Source of the DNA: Stenotrophomonas sp. SY1
Lineage (GTDB): Bacteria > Pseudomonadota > Gammaproteobacteria > Xanthomonadales > Xanthomonadaceae
DNA: 64,000 nt
Assembly: GCF_021202945.1 (NCBI RefSeq)
Contig: NZ_JAJOYR010000001.1
Span: forward strand, 1,550,001 to 1,614,000
Direction of reading: 5' to 3'
The notes beneath the pieces were generated by a model. It ran no database searches, was not told where the DNA came from, and worked only from the letters and a program-made list of their open reading frames with translations. Below are positions 40,630-50,337 of the stretch, piece by piece. The translations under genes were made by a program, and so were the position numbers. Each line of letters starts with the position of its first letter. Position 1 is the first letter of the stretch.

Positions 40630-40795
40630 GTAGAGCGCAGCCGTGCTGCGCCGGGGCGTTACCAGTGAAGCCCAATGCCGAACGTGGCTCGGCACGAGCA
40701 GGGCTCGCCGCATTCGGTAGAGCGGAGTCATGCTCCGCTGGTACGTTCCCGGCAACGTCTGGTGCCGAGCACGGCTCGGCACTGCGGGACTTTAT
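40630..40795. repeat. cluster of SMAG-like palindromes
   Basis: Three to four units: GTAGAGCGCAGCCGTGCTGCGC (40631), GTAGAGCGGAGTCATGCTCC (40717) and GCCGAGCACGGCTCGG (near 40773), with the degenerate CCGAACGTGGCTCGG between them. The GTAG head and stem size match the Stenotrophomonas SMAG family. Confidence 0.82.
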
Positions 40796-40805
40796 TGCAG
40801 GCATG

Positions 40806-40831
40806 AAAAAACCCGCTTTCGCGGGTTTTTT
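40806..40831 (-). terminator. bidirectional terminator, tRNA-Leu copy 1 and emrCAB
   Basis: Perfect 11-bp stem AAAAAACCCGC / GCGGGTTTTTT with loop TTTC. T-runs appear on both strands, so it can end the tRNA on the minus strand and emrCAB on the plus strand. Confidence 0.93.
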
Positions 40832-40843
40832 GTTCTTGAGTCA

Positions 40844-40930
40844 TGGTGCCCAGGAGAGGACTCGAACCTCCACGGAGTTGCCCCCGCTAGCACCTGAAGC
40901 TAGTGCGTCTACCAATTCCGCCACCTGGGC
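40844..40930 (-). tRNA. tRNA-Leu (CAG), copy 1
   Basis: 87-nt cloverleaf including an encoded CCA. Acceptor GCCCAGG/CCTGGGC, anticodon loop TTCAGGT giving CAG, long variable arm as in Leu tRNAs, T-loop GGTTCGAGTCC. It reads CTG, the main Leu codon in this genome. Identical to copies 2 and 3. Confidence 0.97.
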
Positions 40931-40944
40931 GACTCAGGACGCGA

Positions 40945-40973
40945 ATTTTGTTTGAGAACGAAGAATGTGTCAA
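40945..40973 (-). promoter_or_regulatory. promoter of tRNA-Leu copy 1
   Basis: On the minus strand TTGACA, 17 bp, CAAAAT, ending 14 bp before the tRNA 5' end. Confidence 0.85.
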
Positions 40974-41400
40974 CAGTTTTTGTGCGTCCTTCGCATGCAT
41001 TCTGCGGCGCACGGATGTGTGGCGTTGATGGCGGTCCTTCCGCTGGTGTTGCATCGAGGTGCAGACGCGGGTCGTGGGCGTCGACTTCCGATGTGCGGGC
41101 ACCGCTTGGATTGCATCCGGGCATCACGCAGCGCGGTGCAATCGTGGCGATGCTGGCGCAGCGCATGCGCGTGGACATGTTCCCGCAGAAGGTTGCCATC
41201 GGCCGAAGCGACGAACGGCTCGCCGGATGTGTTGGCTGGGTTGACGCGGATCAGTGTCAGATGTTCGTTCGCCACCGGTTGCCGCTGTATCGGCCAGCCT
41301 GGCTCACCGCGATTGGTAGCGCGGAGCAATGCTCCGTTGAGGCGTCACCAGTGAAGCCCGATGCCGAGCATGGCTCGGCACTACCAGTGCTTTATTGCGG
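40974..41400. repeat. spacer between tRNA-Leu copies 1 and 2
   Basis: About 430 bp. Frames exist on both strands but none has a family signature, a convincing start or a Shine-Dalgarno, so I call no gene. The right end (about 41313-41395) carries SMAG-like palindromes (GTAGCGCGGAGCAATGCTCC and CCGAGCATGGCTCGG). Confidence 0.55.
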
Positions 41401-41405
41401 GCATG

Positions 41406-41431
41406 AAAAAACCCGCTTTCGCGGGTTTCTT
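41406..41431 (-). terminator. terminator of tRNA-Leu copy 2
   Basis: Same hairpin as copy 1 (AAAAAACCCGC, loop TTTC, GCGGGTTTCTT), 14 bp past the tRNA 3' end. Confidence 0.92.
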
Positions 41432-41444
41432 CGTTCTTGAGTCA

Positions 41445-41531
41445 TGGTGCCCAGGAGAGGACTCGAACCTCCACGGAGTTGCCCCCGCTAGCACCTGAAG
41501 CTAGTGCGTCTACCAATTCCGCCACCTGGGC
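41445..41531 (-). tRNA. tRNA-Leu (CAG), copy 2
   Basis: 87 nt with encoded CCA, identical to copy 1, including the flanks GACTCAGGA upstream and the terminator downstream. Confidence 0.97.
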
Positions 41532-41545
41532 GACTCAGGAGCGAG

Positions 41546-41574
41546 ATTATGCAGATCGAATTTCACCGCGTCAA
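41546..41574 (-). promoter_or_regulatory. promoter of tRNA-Leu copy 2
   Basis: On the minus strand TTGACG, 17 bp, CATAAT, 14 bp before the tRNA. Confidence 0.85.
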
Positions 41575-41641
41575 CACTTTTGTGAAGGTGCGGGATTGGG
41601 GAGGGGGTGGCCCGCATTTCGGATTCCGAACCCCGGAAACG

Positions 41642-41662
41642 AAAAACCCGCTTTCGCGGGTT
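41642..41662 (-). terminator. terminator of tRNA-Leu copy 3
   Basis: AAACCCGC, loop TTTC, GCGGGTT; the minus strand continues into GTTTTTC. Slightly shorter than at the other two copies. Confidence 0.85.
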
Positions 41663-41673
41663 GATTCTTGAAG

Positions 41674-41760
41674 TGGTGCCCAGGAGAGGACTCGAACCTC
41701 CACGGAGTTGCCCCCGCTAGCACCTGAAGCTAGTGCGTCTACCAATTCCGCCACCTGGGC
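41674..41760 (-). tRNA. tRNA-Leu (CAG), copy 3
   Basis: 87 nt with encoded CCA, identical in sequence to copies 1 and 2. It lies 114 bp upstream of the divergent rnr start. Confidence 0.97.
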
Positions 41761-41774
41761 ACTTCAGGCCGGCG

Positions 41775-41803
41775 ATTCTGGCCAGCGCGGCTGACTTTGT
41801 CAA
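41775..41803 (-). promoter_or_regulatory. promoter of tRNA-Leu copy 3
   Basis: On the minus strand TTGACA, 17 bp, CAGAAT, 14 bp before the tRNA. Confidence 0.85.
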
Positions 41804-41874
41804 CGCCTTTTAACATTGCCCAGGTGGCTGGCATGCGCGCCGCGTACACGGTCCAGCGGGTACCATGGCGATCG

Positions 41875-44325
41875 ATGAAAAACAAAAAGACCACTGGGGC
41901 CGGAAAGGCCCGCAAGTCCGCCGCCGGCGCCAAGCCGGACAAGGCGCCGGGCAAAGCCCGCAAATCCGCCAAGTTGCCGCCCTGGATGCCGGAGAGCATG
42001 GCCGCTCCCGCCAAGCCAGGCCGGGGCAAGCCCAAGGACAACGCCGCGCCGCAGAGTTTCGTGCGTGGCCGCCGCAAGCAGGCACCCGCGCAGGCGTTCG
42101 ATGATCCGTATGCCTCCCGCGAAGCCGAGCGCTATGCCCAGCCCATTGCCAGCCGCGAGGCGATCCTGCAATTGCTGGAGCGTTGCGAAGGCCCGCAGAA
42201 CGCTGACGAAATCGGCCGCCAGCTGGGCCTGACCGAACCGGACCGCGCCGACGCGCTGGCCAAGCGCCTGGGTGCGATGGTGCGCGACGGCCAACTGGTG
42301 CAGAACCGCCGTGGCGGCTTCGCCCCGGTGCTGGCGCTGAGCTTGATTCCCGGCGTGGTGATCGCCAACCCGGAAGGCTTTGGCTTCCTGCGCCCGGACG
42401 AAGGCGGCGACGACCTGTTCCTGTCACCGTATGAAATGCGCAAGGTCATGCACGGTGACCGCGCGCTGGCCAATGTCACCGGCATCGACCGTCGTGGCCG
42501 TCGCGAGGGTGCCATCGCCCGCGTGCTGGAGCGCGGCGTCAATCGCCTGATCGGCCATTTCAGCGTGGAAGCGGGCATCAGCTACGTGGTGCCCGACGAC
42601 AAGCGCATCCAGCGCAACATCCAGATTCCCGGTGACGCCACCGGTGGTGCGAAGGATGGCCAGCTGGTGGTGTGCGAACTGACCCACGCCCCGGATTCGC
42701 GACGCCCGCCGATCGGCAAGATCATCGCCGTGCTCGGCGACAAGCTGACCCCGTCGCTGGTGGTGGAAACCGCCATCCACGGCCACGAGCTGCCGTATGA
42801 ATTCCCGCCGGAAGTGCTCGACGAAGCCACCGCCATCCCGATGACGGTGGAAGCGGGGATGATCGGCAAGCGCGTCGATCTGCGTTCGATGCCGCTGGTG
42901 ACCATCGACGGCGAGGACGCCAAGGACTTCGACGACGCGGTCTATTGCGAAGCCAACCACGACGGTTTCCGTCTGGTGGTGGCCATCGCCGACGTGTCCA
43001 ACTACGTGCGTCCCGGCACCCCGCTGGATGACGAGGCACAGCGCCGCGCGACCTCGGTGTACTTCCCGGGCTTCGTCGTGCCGATGCTGCCGGAGACGCT
43101 CTCCAACGGCATCTGTTCGCTGCGGCCGAAGGAAGACCGCATGTGCTTTGTCTGCGACATGCAGGTGGGGCGCGACGGGCAGGTAACCGGCTCGAAGTTC
43201 TACGAAGCGGTGATGAACTCGCACGCGCGGCTGACCTATACGCAGGTCTGGGACGCGGTGGGTGAGGACGATGCCGATGCCAAGGCCTTCATCGGCCCGC
43301 TGTTGCCGCAGATCCAGAGCCTGCACCAGCTGTACCGCATCCTGGCCAAGGCACGCGAACGCCGTGGCGCGATCGAGTTTGAATCCTCCGAAGTACGCTT
43401 CGTGCTGGACAACCGCGGTGAAGTCACCCAGGCCGGCATGATGGTGCGCAATGACGCGCACAAGCTGATCGAGGAATGCATGATCGCGGCCAACGTCGAG
43501 GCCGCGCGTTACCTGCTGTCCACGCACATCCCGGCACCGTTCCGTGTGCATGAGCGGCCGCCGGAATCCAAGTTTGTCGACCTGCTGGAGTTCCTCAAGG
43601 AATTCAAGCTGAGCCTGCCGGCTTGGAGCAAGGTGCAGCCGGGTGATTACACCAAGCTGCTGAAGAAGGTGCGCGAGCGCCCGGACGCGGCGCTGCTGGA
43701 GTCGGTGCTGCTGCGCAGCCAGTCGCTGGCGGTGTATTCGCCGGACAACAACGGCCACTTCGGTCTGGCGCTGGAAGCGTACGCGCACTTCACCTCGCCG
43801 ATCCGCCGTTACCCGGACCTGCTGGTGCACCGCGCGATCAAGTACGCGCTCAGCGGCGCACCGCGCGAGAAGTACACCTACACGCCGCGTGAAATGGCGG
43901 CGCTGTCGTTGCAGTGCTCCGAGCGTGAGCGTCGTGCCGATGAGGCCGAGCGCGAGGTCGATGAGCGCTTCCGCGCGGCCTGGATGGAGAAGCACGTTGG
44001 TGGCCAGTTCGATGGTGTGATCAGCGGCGTGACCAGCTTTGGCCTGTTCGTGGAGCTGGACGAATCCAAGGTCAACGGCCTGGTCCACGTGACCCAGCTG
44101 CCGCACGACTATTACCAGTTCGACCCGATCCGCAAGACGCTCAGCGGCGACCGCCGGGGCAATGAGTTCCGCCTGGGTGACCGGGTGCGGATTCTGGTGC
44201 TCAAGGCCAGCATGGAGGAGCGCAAGATCGACTTCCGTCTGGTGGAGAAGGACGGCGAAGCGGGCAGTCCGCCGCCGTTGCCCGAGCGCGGCAAGCCGGC
44301 CAAGCGGGTCAAGAAGAAGTACTGA
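41875..44325 (+). CDS. rnr: ribonuclease R
   Basis: 3'-to-5' exoribonuclease that degrades structured RNA, including rRNA and mRNA remnants. The 816 residues contain a basic Ala/Lys/Pro-rich N-terminal tail (about 1-75), a winged-helix domain, cold-shock domains, the RNB core with DGEDAKDFDDAVYCE (catalytic Asp cluster) and the C-terminal S1 domain (QFDGVISGVTSFGLFVELD), ending in a Lys-rich tail. The ATG at 41875 begins MKNKKTTGAGKARK; the frame extends upstream into the tRNA promoter, which argues against a longer form. It is followed by rlmB, as rnr-rlmB in E. coli. Confidence 0.96.
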   Translation: MKNKKTTGAGKARKSAAGAKPDKAPGKARKSAKLPPWMPESMAAPAKPGRGKPKDNAAPQSFVRGRRKQAPAQAFDDPYASREAERYAQPIASREAILQLLERCEGPQNADEIGRQLGLTEPDRADALAKRLGAMVRDGQLVQNRRGGFAPVLALSLIPGVVIANPEGFGFLRPDEGGDDLFLSPYEMRKVMHGDRALANVTGIDRRGRREGAIARVLERGVNRLIGHFSVEAGISYVVPDDKRIQRNIQIPGDATGGAKDGQLVVCELTHAPDSRRPPIGKIIAVLGDKLTPSLVVETAIHGHELPYEFPPEVLDEATAIPMTVEAGMIGKRVDLRSMPLVTIDGEDAKDFDDAVYCEANHDGFRLVVAIADVSNYVRPGTPLDDEAQRRATSVYFPGFVVPMLPETLSNGICSLRPKEDRMCFVCDMQVGRDGQVTGSKFYEAVMNSHARLTYTQVWDAVGEDDADAKAFIGPLLPQIQSLHQLYRILAKARERRGAIEFESSEVRFVLDNRGEVTQAGMMVRNDAHKLIEECMIAANVEAARYLLSTHIPAPFRVHERPPESKFVDLLEFLKEFKLSLPAWSKVQPGDYTKLLKKVRERPDAALLESVLLRSQSLAVYSPDNNGHFGLALEAYAHFTSPIRRYPDLLVHRAIKYALSGAPREKYTYTPREMAALSLQCSERERRADEAEREVDERFRAAWMEKHVGGQFDGVISGVTSFGLFVELDESKVNGLVHVTQLPHDYYQFDPIRKTLSGDRRGNEFRLGDRVRILVLKASMEERKIDFRLVEKDGEAGSPPPLPERGKPAKRVKKKY

Positions 44326-44536
44326 TGGGCGAGGAGTGAGTGGGGAGGAGTGAGGAGTGAGTAAGGGCCGCCGCGCTTGACGAGATGCGGTGGTTTTCGC
44401 TCCTGCATACCCTTTGCGCCAGGGGCATCGGCTTACCGTACGCTGCGTTGGCCTTGCTTCCACTCACTCCTTTTTCCTCTTCACTCGTCCCTCGGTAGTA
44501 CCATTGCCACCCCCCGTTTTTCCCCATGTGACGCCC
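44326..44536. repeat. GGAGTGA-rich spacer between rnr and rlmB
   Basis: Begins with overlapping GAGGAGTGAG / GGAGTGAGTGG units (44331-44362) and ends with their complement CCACTCACTCC (44460-44470); the 11-bp arms pair perfectly and would fold the spacer into a stem about 115 nt apart. No gene is seen. Confidence 0.65.
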
Positions 44537-45280
44537 ATGAGCAAGCAGAACCAGTGGATCGTCGGCGTCAATGCCGTGGCTTCTTCGATCGAGAAGGACC
44601 CGGAGAACGTTCGCGAAGTGTTGATCGAGGCCGGTGCCAAGAACCCGCGCCTGGTCGAAATTGAAGAAGAAGCCCTGCGCAAGGGCATCGACGTGCGCAA
44701 GGTCAACGCGCAGGCGCTGGGCGGCGTGGCCGGCCAGGTGCGCCACCAGGGCGTGGTCGCGCGTTATGCCGCGCCCAAGCTGTGGGAAGAGAGCGAACTG
44801 CAGGGCCTGATCGAAGCGGCCGAAGGCAAGGCACTGGTGCTGGTGCTGGACGAGGTGCAGGACCCGCACAATCTGGGCGCCTGCCTGCGCAGTGCCGCCG
44901 CCGCCGGCGTTACCGCCGTGGTGATCCCCAAGGACAAGAGCGCGCCGGTCAACGCCACCGTGCGCAAGGTCAGCGCCGGCGCAGCCGACAGCATTCCGGT
45001 GGTGTCGGTGACCAACCTGGTCCGCTGCATCAAGGACATGCAGAAGCTGGGTGTGTGGGTGTACGGCCTGGCCGGTGAATCGGATACGACCATCCACAAG
45101 CTCGACCTGCGCGGCAACGTGGCGCTGGTGATGGGCGGTGAAGCCGATGGCATGCGCCGCCTGACCCGCGAAACCTGCGACCAGCTGGTGCGTATCCCGA
45201 TGCCGGGTGACATCGAGAGCCTCAACGTTTCCGTCGCCACCGGCGTGGCCCTGTTCGAAGCCGTCCGCCAACGCCTGTAA
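44537..45280 (+). CDS. rlmB: 23S rRNA (guanosine-2'-O)-methyltransferase RlmB
   Basis: SPOUT-class enzyme that methylates G2251 in the ribosomal P-loop. The 247 residues have an L30-like N-terminal domain and a knotted C-terminal domain with DEVQDPHNLGACLRSAAAAG, VALVMGGEADGM and IPMPGDIESLNVSVATGVAL. The ATG at 44537 begins MSKQNQWIVGVNAV. Confidence 0.96.
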   Translation: MSKQNQWIVGVNAVASSIEKDPENVREVLIEAGAKNPRLVEIEEEALRKGIDVRKVNAQALGGVAGQVRHQGVVARYAAPKLWEESELQGLIEAAEGKALVLVLDEVQDPHNLGACLRSAAAAGVTAVVIPKDKSAPVNATVRKVSAGAADSIPVVSVTNLVRCIKDMQKLGVWVYGLAGESDTTIHKLDLRGNVALVMGGEADGMRRLTRETCDQLVRIPMPGDIESLNVSVATGVALFEAVRQRL

Positions 45281-45290
45281 AGGAATCTGC

Positions 45291-46478
45291 ATGCTCCACG
45301 CGCCGCATCGTCTTTCCCTTCGACTGACAGCGGCGTTGCTGGGGCTGTGCGCCCTGGCGGCTTCCGCACAGGAAGCGCCACGTGCCCGCGCCCGTGATCT
45401 GGGCGTGGCGCCCGGAATCTTCGCGCCGGGCCAATACAACGCGATCACCGATGTGCCCGGCGTACGCGTGGGCCAGGTGACGCTGATCGAAGGTGACACG
45501 GTGCGTACCGGCGTCACCGCGATCCTGCCGCATGCCGGCAATGTCTATCGCTCGCGGGTGCCGGCGGCGCTGCATGTGGGCAACGGCTTCGGCAAGTTCA
45601 TCGGCAGCACCCAGGTCAACGAACTGGGCGAGCTGGAAACCCCGATCCTGCTGACCTGCACGCTGTGCGTGTGGAAGGCCGCCGACGCCATGGCCGAGTG
45701 GATGCTGGCCAAGCCGGACATGCAGCAGGTGCGTTCACTGAATGTCGTGGTCGGCGAGACCAACGATGGCGGACTCAATGACATTCGCGCCAGGCCGATC
45801 ACGGCCGAGGCAGTGCGGAATGCGCTGGAAAGCGCCAAGAGCGGGCCGGTGCAGGAAGGCAGCGTGGGTGCCGGCACGGGGACCGTGGCATTCGGCTGGA
45901 AGGGCGGGATTGGCACTTCTTCGCGCAAGCTGCCGGACAGCCTGGGCGGCTGGACGGTGGGCGTGCTGGTACAGGCCAACTACGGCGGCGTGTTGCAGGT
46001 GGAGGGCGCGCCGGTCGGACGGGAGCTGGATCGTTACGCGTTCCAGAACGCGGTGGCGATGCAGGGTGATAGGCGAGGTCTGGCTGATGACCGCGGCGAT
46101 GGTTCGGTGATTATCGTCATTGCCACCGATGCGCCGTTGTCGGATCGCAATCTGAAGCGATTGGCTTCGCGCGGAATGATGGGGCTGGGACGGACCGGCA
46201 GTTCCGCGTCCAACGGCAGCGGTGATTACGTGCTGGCGTTTTCAACGGCCGAGTCGGTGCGCCGCGCGTTCGATGCACAGCGGTTGCAGACCGCCGAACT
46301 GGCCAATGAATCGATGAGTGCGGTATTCCAGGCCAGCGTGGATGCGGTGGAAGAATCGCTCTACAACGCCTTGTTCATGGCGACCACGATCAAAGGCAAT
46401 GGTCAGACGGTGGAGGCGATTCCGTTGGATCGGGTGCGCGAGGTGTTGCGGACGCATGGGCTCGCGCCGAAGCAGTAG
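45291..46478 (+). CDS. exported P1-family (DmpA-like) aminopeptidase
   Basis: A 395-residue precursor of the peptidase family P1/S58, which self-cleaves to expose an N-terminal Ser. Signal peptide MLHAPHRLSLRLTAALLGL ending ASAQ. Family blocks: NAITDVPGVRVGQVTL, VVGETNDGGLNDI, GGIGTSSRKLPD (nucleophile region) and VGVLVQANYGG. DmpA releases N-terminal D- or L-amino acids and beta-peptides; the substrate here is unknown. AAGGA before the ATG at 45291, 10 bp after rlmB. Confidence 0.9.
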   Translation: MLHAPHRLSLRLTAALLGLCALAASAQEAPRARARDLGVAPGIFAPGQYNAITDVPGVRVGQVTLIEGDTVRTGVTAILPHAGNVYRSRVPAALHVGNGFGKFIGSTQVNELGELETPILLTCTLCVWKAADAMAEWMLAKPDMQQVRSLNVVVGETNDGGLNDIRARPITAEAVRNALESAKSGPVQEGSVGAGTGTVAFGWKGGIGTSSRKLPDSLGGWTVGVLVQANYGGVLQVEGAPVGRELDRYAFQNAVAMQGDRRGLADDRGDGSVIIVIATDAPLSDRNLKRLASRGMMGLGRTGSSASNGSGDYVLAFSTAESVRRAFDAQRLQTAELANESMSAVFQASVDAVEESLYNALFMATTIKGNGQTVEAIPLDRVREVLRTHGLAPKQ

Positions 46479-46554
46479 GCCCGCACCCAGGCTGGGATGA
46501 AGACGTAGGTTGGGATGAATTACAGCGAAATCCCAGCAGACTCAAGCAATGCCT

Positions 46555-46930
46555 GATTCCTCCCTTCTCCCGCGCGCGGGAGAAGGTGCCCGAAGGGCGG
46601 ATGAGGGGGCTTCTGCTCTGCTTGCTTCAAGAGCGGCCCTCACCCCAACCCCCGCTCCGCGCTCCGGCCCTCGCGATGGCGCAAGGGCGTTCGATGAGCA
46701 GCGAACCTGCGGTTCCCAAGCTGCTCACCTCACCCCGCAGGCGGGAGAGGGGCCTTGATCGCGAGTGGTGATGCTGGACTGCTCGCAGGTTGAAGCGATG
46801 GATGGCGCAGTGCCTTCTCCCGCTTGCGGGGGAAGGTGGTGCGAAGCACCGGATGGGGGGCTTTGGGCATTTCCTGCCAGAAGCTGGCCCTCACCCCAAC
46901 CCCTCTCCCGTATACGGGAGAGGGCTTCAA
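46555..46930. repeat. mosaic of intergenic palindromic repeats
   Basis: In about 375 bp the CTTCTCCCG...CGGGAGAAGG and CCTCTCCCG...CGGGAGAGGG units occur several times, joined by GGATGAGGG and CCCTCACCCCAACCCC spacers. It separates the P1 peptidase from the convergent macC. No gene is seen. Confidence 0.85.
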
Positions 46931-46948
46931 GCAGCATCACTGCGTCTG

Positions 46949-48388
46949 TTACGCCCCACCGCCCAACGCCTTGTACAGCGTCACATCGTTGACCAGCTGG
47001 CTGCGCTTGACCTGCGCCAGCGACAACTCGGAACTGCGACGGGTCTGCTCGGCTTCCAGCCAGGTGCGCAGGTCGGTGGCGCCGGCGCGATAGCGCACTT
47101 CATACAGGCGTGCGATCTCCACCGCTTCGTCATACGAAGCCTGCGCCGCCGCGACCTGCTCGGCCAATCGGGTGCGTGCCGACAGTGCGTTGTCCACTTC
47201 CGACAGTGCGGTGTACAGCGTCCTGCGGAAATCATTGGCGGCGATCTGATAGGACAGGTCGGCCGAATCGATGTCCAGTTGCATCTGCCGGAACTTGAGG
47301 AACGGCAAACTCAGGCCGGCGCCCAGCGTCGCCACCGGGTTGGTCAATACATCGCCCAACGAGGAACTGGCGCTGCCCAGCGAACCGCTCAAGCTCAGAC
47401 TCGGGTAGTAGCTGGTGGCGGTGACCTTGATGCTGGCCAGTGACTGGCGCAGGCGCAATTCGGCCGCGCGCAGGTCCGGGCGGCGTGCCAGCAGTTCGGC
47501 CGGCAGGCCTTCGCCGATGTCAGGGCTGTGGGCGACATCCAGGTTCTGCGGCTCGTCCGCCTGCGGCCACGGTTGGCCGTCGAGCAGCACGGTCAACGCG
47601 TTGCGGGTTTCCACCCGTTGCTGTTCCAGCTGGGCCTGCGCGGCGCGTTGGCTTTCGATGTTCTGTTGCGCCTGGCGCACCTCCAGCCGCGAGACCGCGC
47701 CGGCCTTGAACTGGCTTTGCACCAGCGCGGCGGTGCGTTCCAACCGGTCCAGGTTGGCCTGGCCGGTGGCGATGGCCTGGTTGAGGTAGCCCAGCTGCCA
47801 GTACAGCTCGCAGCTCTGGCCGATCAGGCTCAACACGGTGTTCTGCAGATCCTGCGCGGTGGCCTGCGCTTCCCAGCGGGTGATGTCGCGTTGGCCGCGC
47901 AGCTTGCCCCACAGGTCCAACTCCCAGCCCAGCGACACGCTGGCACTGTGATTGCGTGACCAGTCGTCGCTGCTGTCGGTGCTGCGGCTGCCGCTGGCAT
48001 TGACCGAGCCGGAAGCCTGCGGCCACAGATCCAGGCCGGCCAGGCCGGCCTGTACGCGGGCACGTTCGAGTTTCAATCCGGCCGAGGCCATGTCGGTGTT
48101 GCGGTCGAGCACGTTTTCGATCAACCGATCCAGGCGCGGGTCGGCAAAGCCCTGCCACCACGCATCGGCACGCACATCGGCCGGAGGTGCGGTGAGGTCG
48201 CGTTCGATCGCCTGCACCGGGGCATTGGCCACGGCATCGCCACGGCCGTACTGCGCGGCGACCGGCAGGTTGGCGGCCGGGTCGGCGCTGGGCGTGGTGG
48301 CGCAGCCGGCCAGCAGCGCCGTCAGCGCGGTGGAAAGCAGCAAGGGGCGAAGCATCGGGACGGAAGTGCGGGTCATGGTCATCTTCAT
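46949..48388 (-). CDS. macC: outer membrane factor of the MacABC pump
   Basis: NodT/CusC-like outer membrane efflux lipoprotein of 479 residues: lipobox ALLAGC (Cys29), two OEP repeats ([39 protein letters not shown]). In S. maltophilia macABC is a known ABC-type tripartite pump with its own outer membrane partner. The ATG at 48388 overlaps the macB stop (ATGA) and is preferred over two further ATGs at 48382 and 48376. Confidence 0.92.
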   Translation of the reverse strand: MKMTMTRTSVPMLRPLLLSTALTALLAGCATTPSADPAANLPVAAQYGRGDAVANAPVQAIERDLTAPPADVRADAWWQGFADPRLDRLIENVLDRNTDMASAGLKLERARVQAGLAGLDLWPQASGSVNASGSRSTDSSDDWSRNHSASVSLGWELDLWGKLRGQRDITRWEAQATAQDLQNTVLSLIGQSCELYWQLGYLNQAIATGQANLDRLERTAALVQSQFKAGAVSRLEVRQAQQNIESQRAAQAQLEQQRVETRNALTVLLDGQPWPQADEPQNLDVAHSPDIGEGLPAELLARRPDLRAAELRLRQSLASIKVTATSYYPSLSLSGSLGSASSSLGDVLTNPVATLGAGLSLPFLKFRQMQLDIDSADLSYQIAANDFRRTLYTALSEVDNALSARTRLAEQVAAAQASYDEAVEIARLYEVRYRAGATDLRTWLEAEQTRRSSELSLAQVKRSQLVNDVTLYKALGGGA

Positions 48389-50337
48389 TCGCGGGCCAAT
48401 GCCTCCACCGGGTCGAGCTGGGCGGCATTGCGGGCCGGCAGGAAGCCGAACGCCACGCCGATCAGGGTCGAGCAGGCGAAGGCGGCAACAATCGAGCCGG
48501 TGGAGAACAACAGGGTGAAGCTGGCGCCGAAGGTCTTGAACGCCCAGCCGATGGACAACGCCAGCACGATGCCGAGGATGCCGCCGAGCAGGCACACCAG
48601 CACCGCTTCGATCAGGAACTGCTGGCGGATGTCGCTTTGCCGCGCACCGACGGCCATGCGCACGCCGATCTCGCGGGTACGCTCGGTCACCGACACCAGC
48701 ATGATGTTCATCACGCCGATGCCGCCGACCACCAGCGCGATCGCGGCGATCGCACCGATCAGCAGGGTCATGGTCTTGGTGGTGGACTCGATGGTTTCGC
48801 GGATTTCAGCGGTGTTGCTGAGGAAGAAATCCTCGGTGCCATGGCGCAGCGTCAACAGCTTGGTGATGGCCGATTGCGCGGCATCCATCGGCGTGTCGTC
48901 CTTGACCCGCACGGTGATGCCGTTGATGTAGCTCTGCCCGAGCATGCGCGACATCACCGTGGTGTAGGGCGCCCAGACGTTGAGGTTGGTGCTGCCGCCA
49001 AAGCCCATCGACTGGCGCTTGGCGATGCCGATCACGCGCGCGGGTACGTTGCCGAGCAGCACCACCTTGCCCAGTGGGTCGTCGCTGCCGAACAGCTGGG
49101 TCTGGGTGTTCTCATCAATCACCACCACCTGCGCCAAACCCTTCACTTCGCTTTCGTCGAAGTAACGGCCGGAGATCAGGGTCATGCCCTTGACCCGGAA
49201 GTACTGCTCGCCAATGCCACTGACCTGCGCCGATGCCGCCTTGTTGGCCACACGTGCGGTCACCGAGCTGGATACGCTGGGTGTGGCGCTGTCGATGTAA
49301 CTCTGCGTGGCCAGTGCATCGGCATCGGTGGCCTTGAGCGTCTGCACGCGGCCCGAGCGCATGTCGCCGAAACCCTTGCCCGGGTACACGTCGATGGTGT
49401 TGGTGCCCAATGCGGAGATGTTCTTCAGGATCTCCTGCTGTGAACCATTGCCCATCGCCACCACCGATACCACCGAGGCGATGCCGATGATGATGCCGAG
49501 CATGGTCAGGAAGGTGCGCAGGCGGTGTGCGTTCATCGCCAGCAGCGCCATGCGGAATGCTTCAAGGAAACGGTCGCGCGCTGCCTGGAACGCACTGCCG
49601 CCGGTCTTCACCGGTGCCGGTCGCTCCTGTTTGGTCAGCGCCGGCACCTTGTCGTTGCGGCGGTCGGCGATGATCTCGCCGTCGCGGATCTCGATGATGC
49701 GTTGCGCGTGTTCGGCCACGTGCATGTCGTGGGTGACGATGATGATGGTGTGGCCTTCGGCATGCAGCTCGCCGAGGATGTTCATCACTTCCTCGCCCGA
49801 GGCACTGTCCAACGCACCGGAGGGTTCGTCGGCCAGGATCACCTCGCCACCGTTCATCAGCGCACGTGCGATCGACACACGCTGCTGCTGGCCACCGGAC
49901 AACTGGCCGGGCTTGTGACCCATGCGGTCGGATAGCCCCAGCCGCGCCAGCAGCGCTTCGGCACGGGTGCGGCGGGCATCGGATGGCGTGCCGGCGTAGA
50001 TGGCCGGCACTTCCACATTGCCGCGCGCATCCAGATCACCAAGCAGGTGGTAACGCTGGAAGATGAAACCGAAGTGCTCGCGGCGCAGCTGCGCCAGTTC
50101 GTCCGGCTGCATCTGCCCGGCTTCGCGGCCGGCTACCTTGTAGGAGCCAATGGTGGGGCGGTCCAGGCAGCCAAGGATGTTCATCAGCGTCGACTTGCCC
50201 GAGCCGGACTGGCCGACGATGGCGACCATCTCGCCGGCATGGATGTCGAGGTTGACGTCCTTCAGCACGGCGATGGTTTCTTCGCCGGCCGGAAACTCGC
50301 GACGCAGTTCGCGCAGTTGCAGCAGCGGTTGGCTCAT
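48385..50337 (-). CDS. macB: MacB ABC transporter (ATPase-permease fusion)
   Basis: A 650-residue mechanotransmission ABC exporter acting with MacA and MacC to expel substrates (macrolides, peptides, haem-like compounds in the family) from the periplasm. ATPase domain: Walker [10 protein letters not shown], signature LSGGQQQR, Walker [14 protein letters not shown]. Then four membrane helices around a large periplasmic domain (about 290-520) and the FtsX-type end. Overlaps macA by 4 bp. Confidence 0.96.
   Translation of the reverse strand: MSQPLLQLRELRREFPAGEETIAVLKDVNLDIHAGEMVAIVGQSGSGKSTLMNILGCLDRPTIGSYKVAGREAGQMQPDELAQLRREHFGFIFQRYHLLGDLDARGNVEVPAIYAGTPSDARRTRAEALLARLGLSDRMGHKPGQLSGGQQQRVSIARALMNGGEVILADEPSGALDSASGEEVMNILGELHAEGHTIIIVTHDMHVAEHAQRIIEIRDGEIIADRRNDKVPALTKQERPAPVKTGGSAFQAARDRFLEAFRMALLAMNAHRLRTFLTMLGIIIGIASVVSVVAMGNGSQQEILKNISALGTNTIDVYPGKGFGDMRSGRVQTLKATDADALATQSYIDSATPSVSSSVTARVANKAASAQVSGIGEQYFRVKGMTLISGRYFDESEVKGLAQVVVIDENTQTQLFGSDDPLGKVVLLGNVPARVIGIAKRQSMGFGGSTNLNVWAPYTTVMSRMLGQSYINGITVRVKDDTPMDAAQSAITKLLTLRHGTEDFFLSNTAEIRETIESTTKTMTLLIGAIAAIALVVGGIGVMNIMLVSVTERTREIGVRMAVGARQSDIRQQFLIEAVLVCLLGGILGIVLALSIGWAFKTFGASFTLLFSTGSIVAAFACSTLIGVAFGFLPARNAAQLDPVEALARE

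Noticed and set aside
40970..41329. 119-codon minus-strand frame between tRNA-Leu copies
   Set aside because: No recognisable family, runs into a tRNA promoter and SMAG repeats at its ends; not enough to call a gene.
42424..44463. 679-codon open frame opposite rnr
   Set aside because: Shadow; rnr carries all RNase R motifs on the other strand.
46555..46930. Palindrome mosaic as CRISPR or insertion sequence remnant
   Set aside because: Spacing is irregular, spacers are themselves repeated, and no transposase fragment is present.
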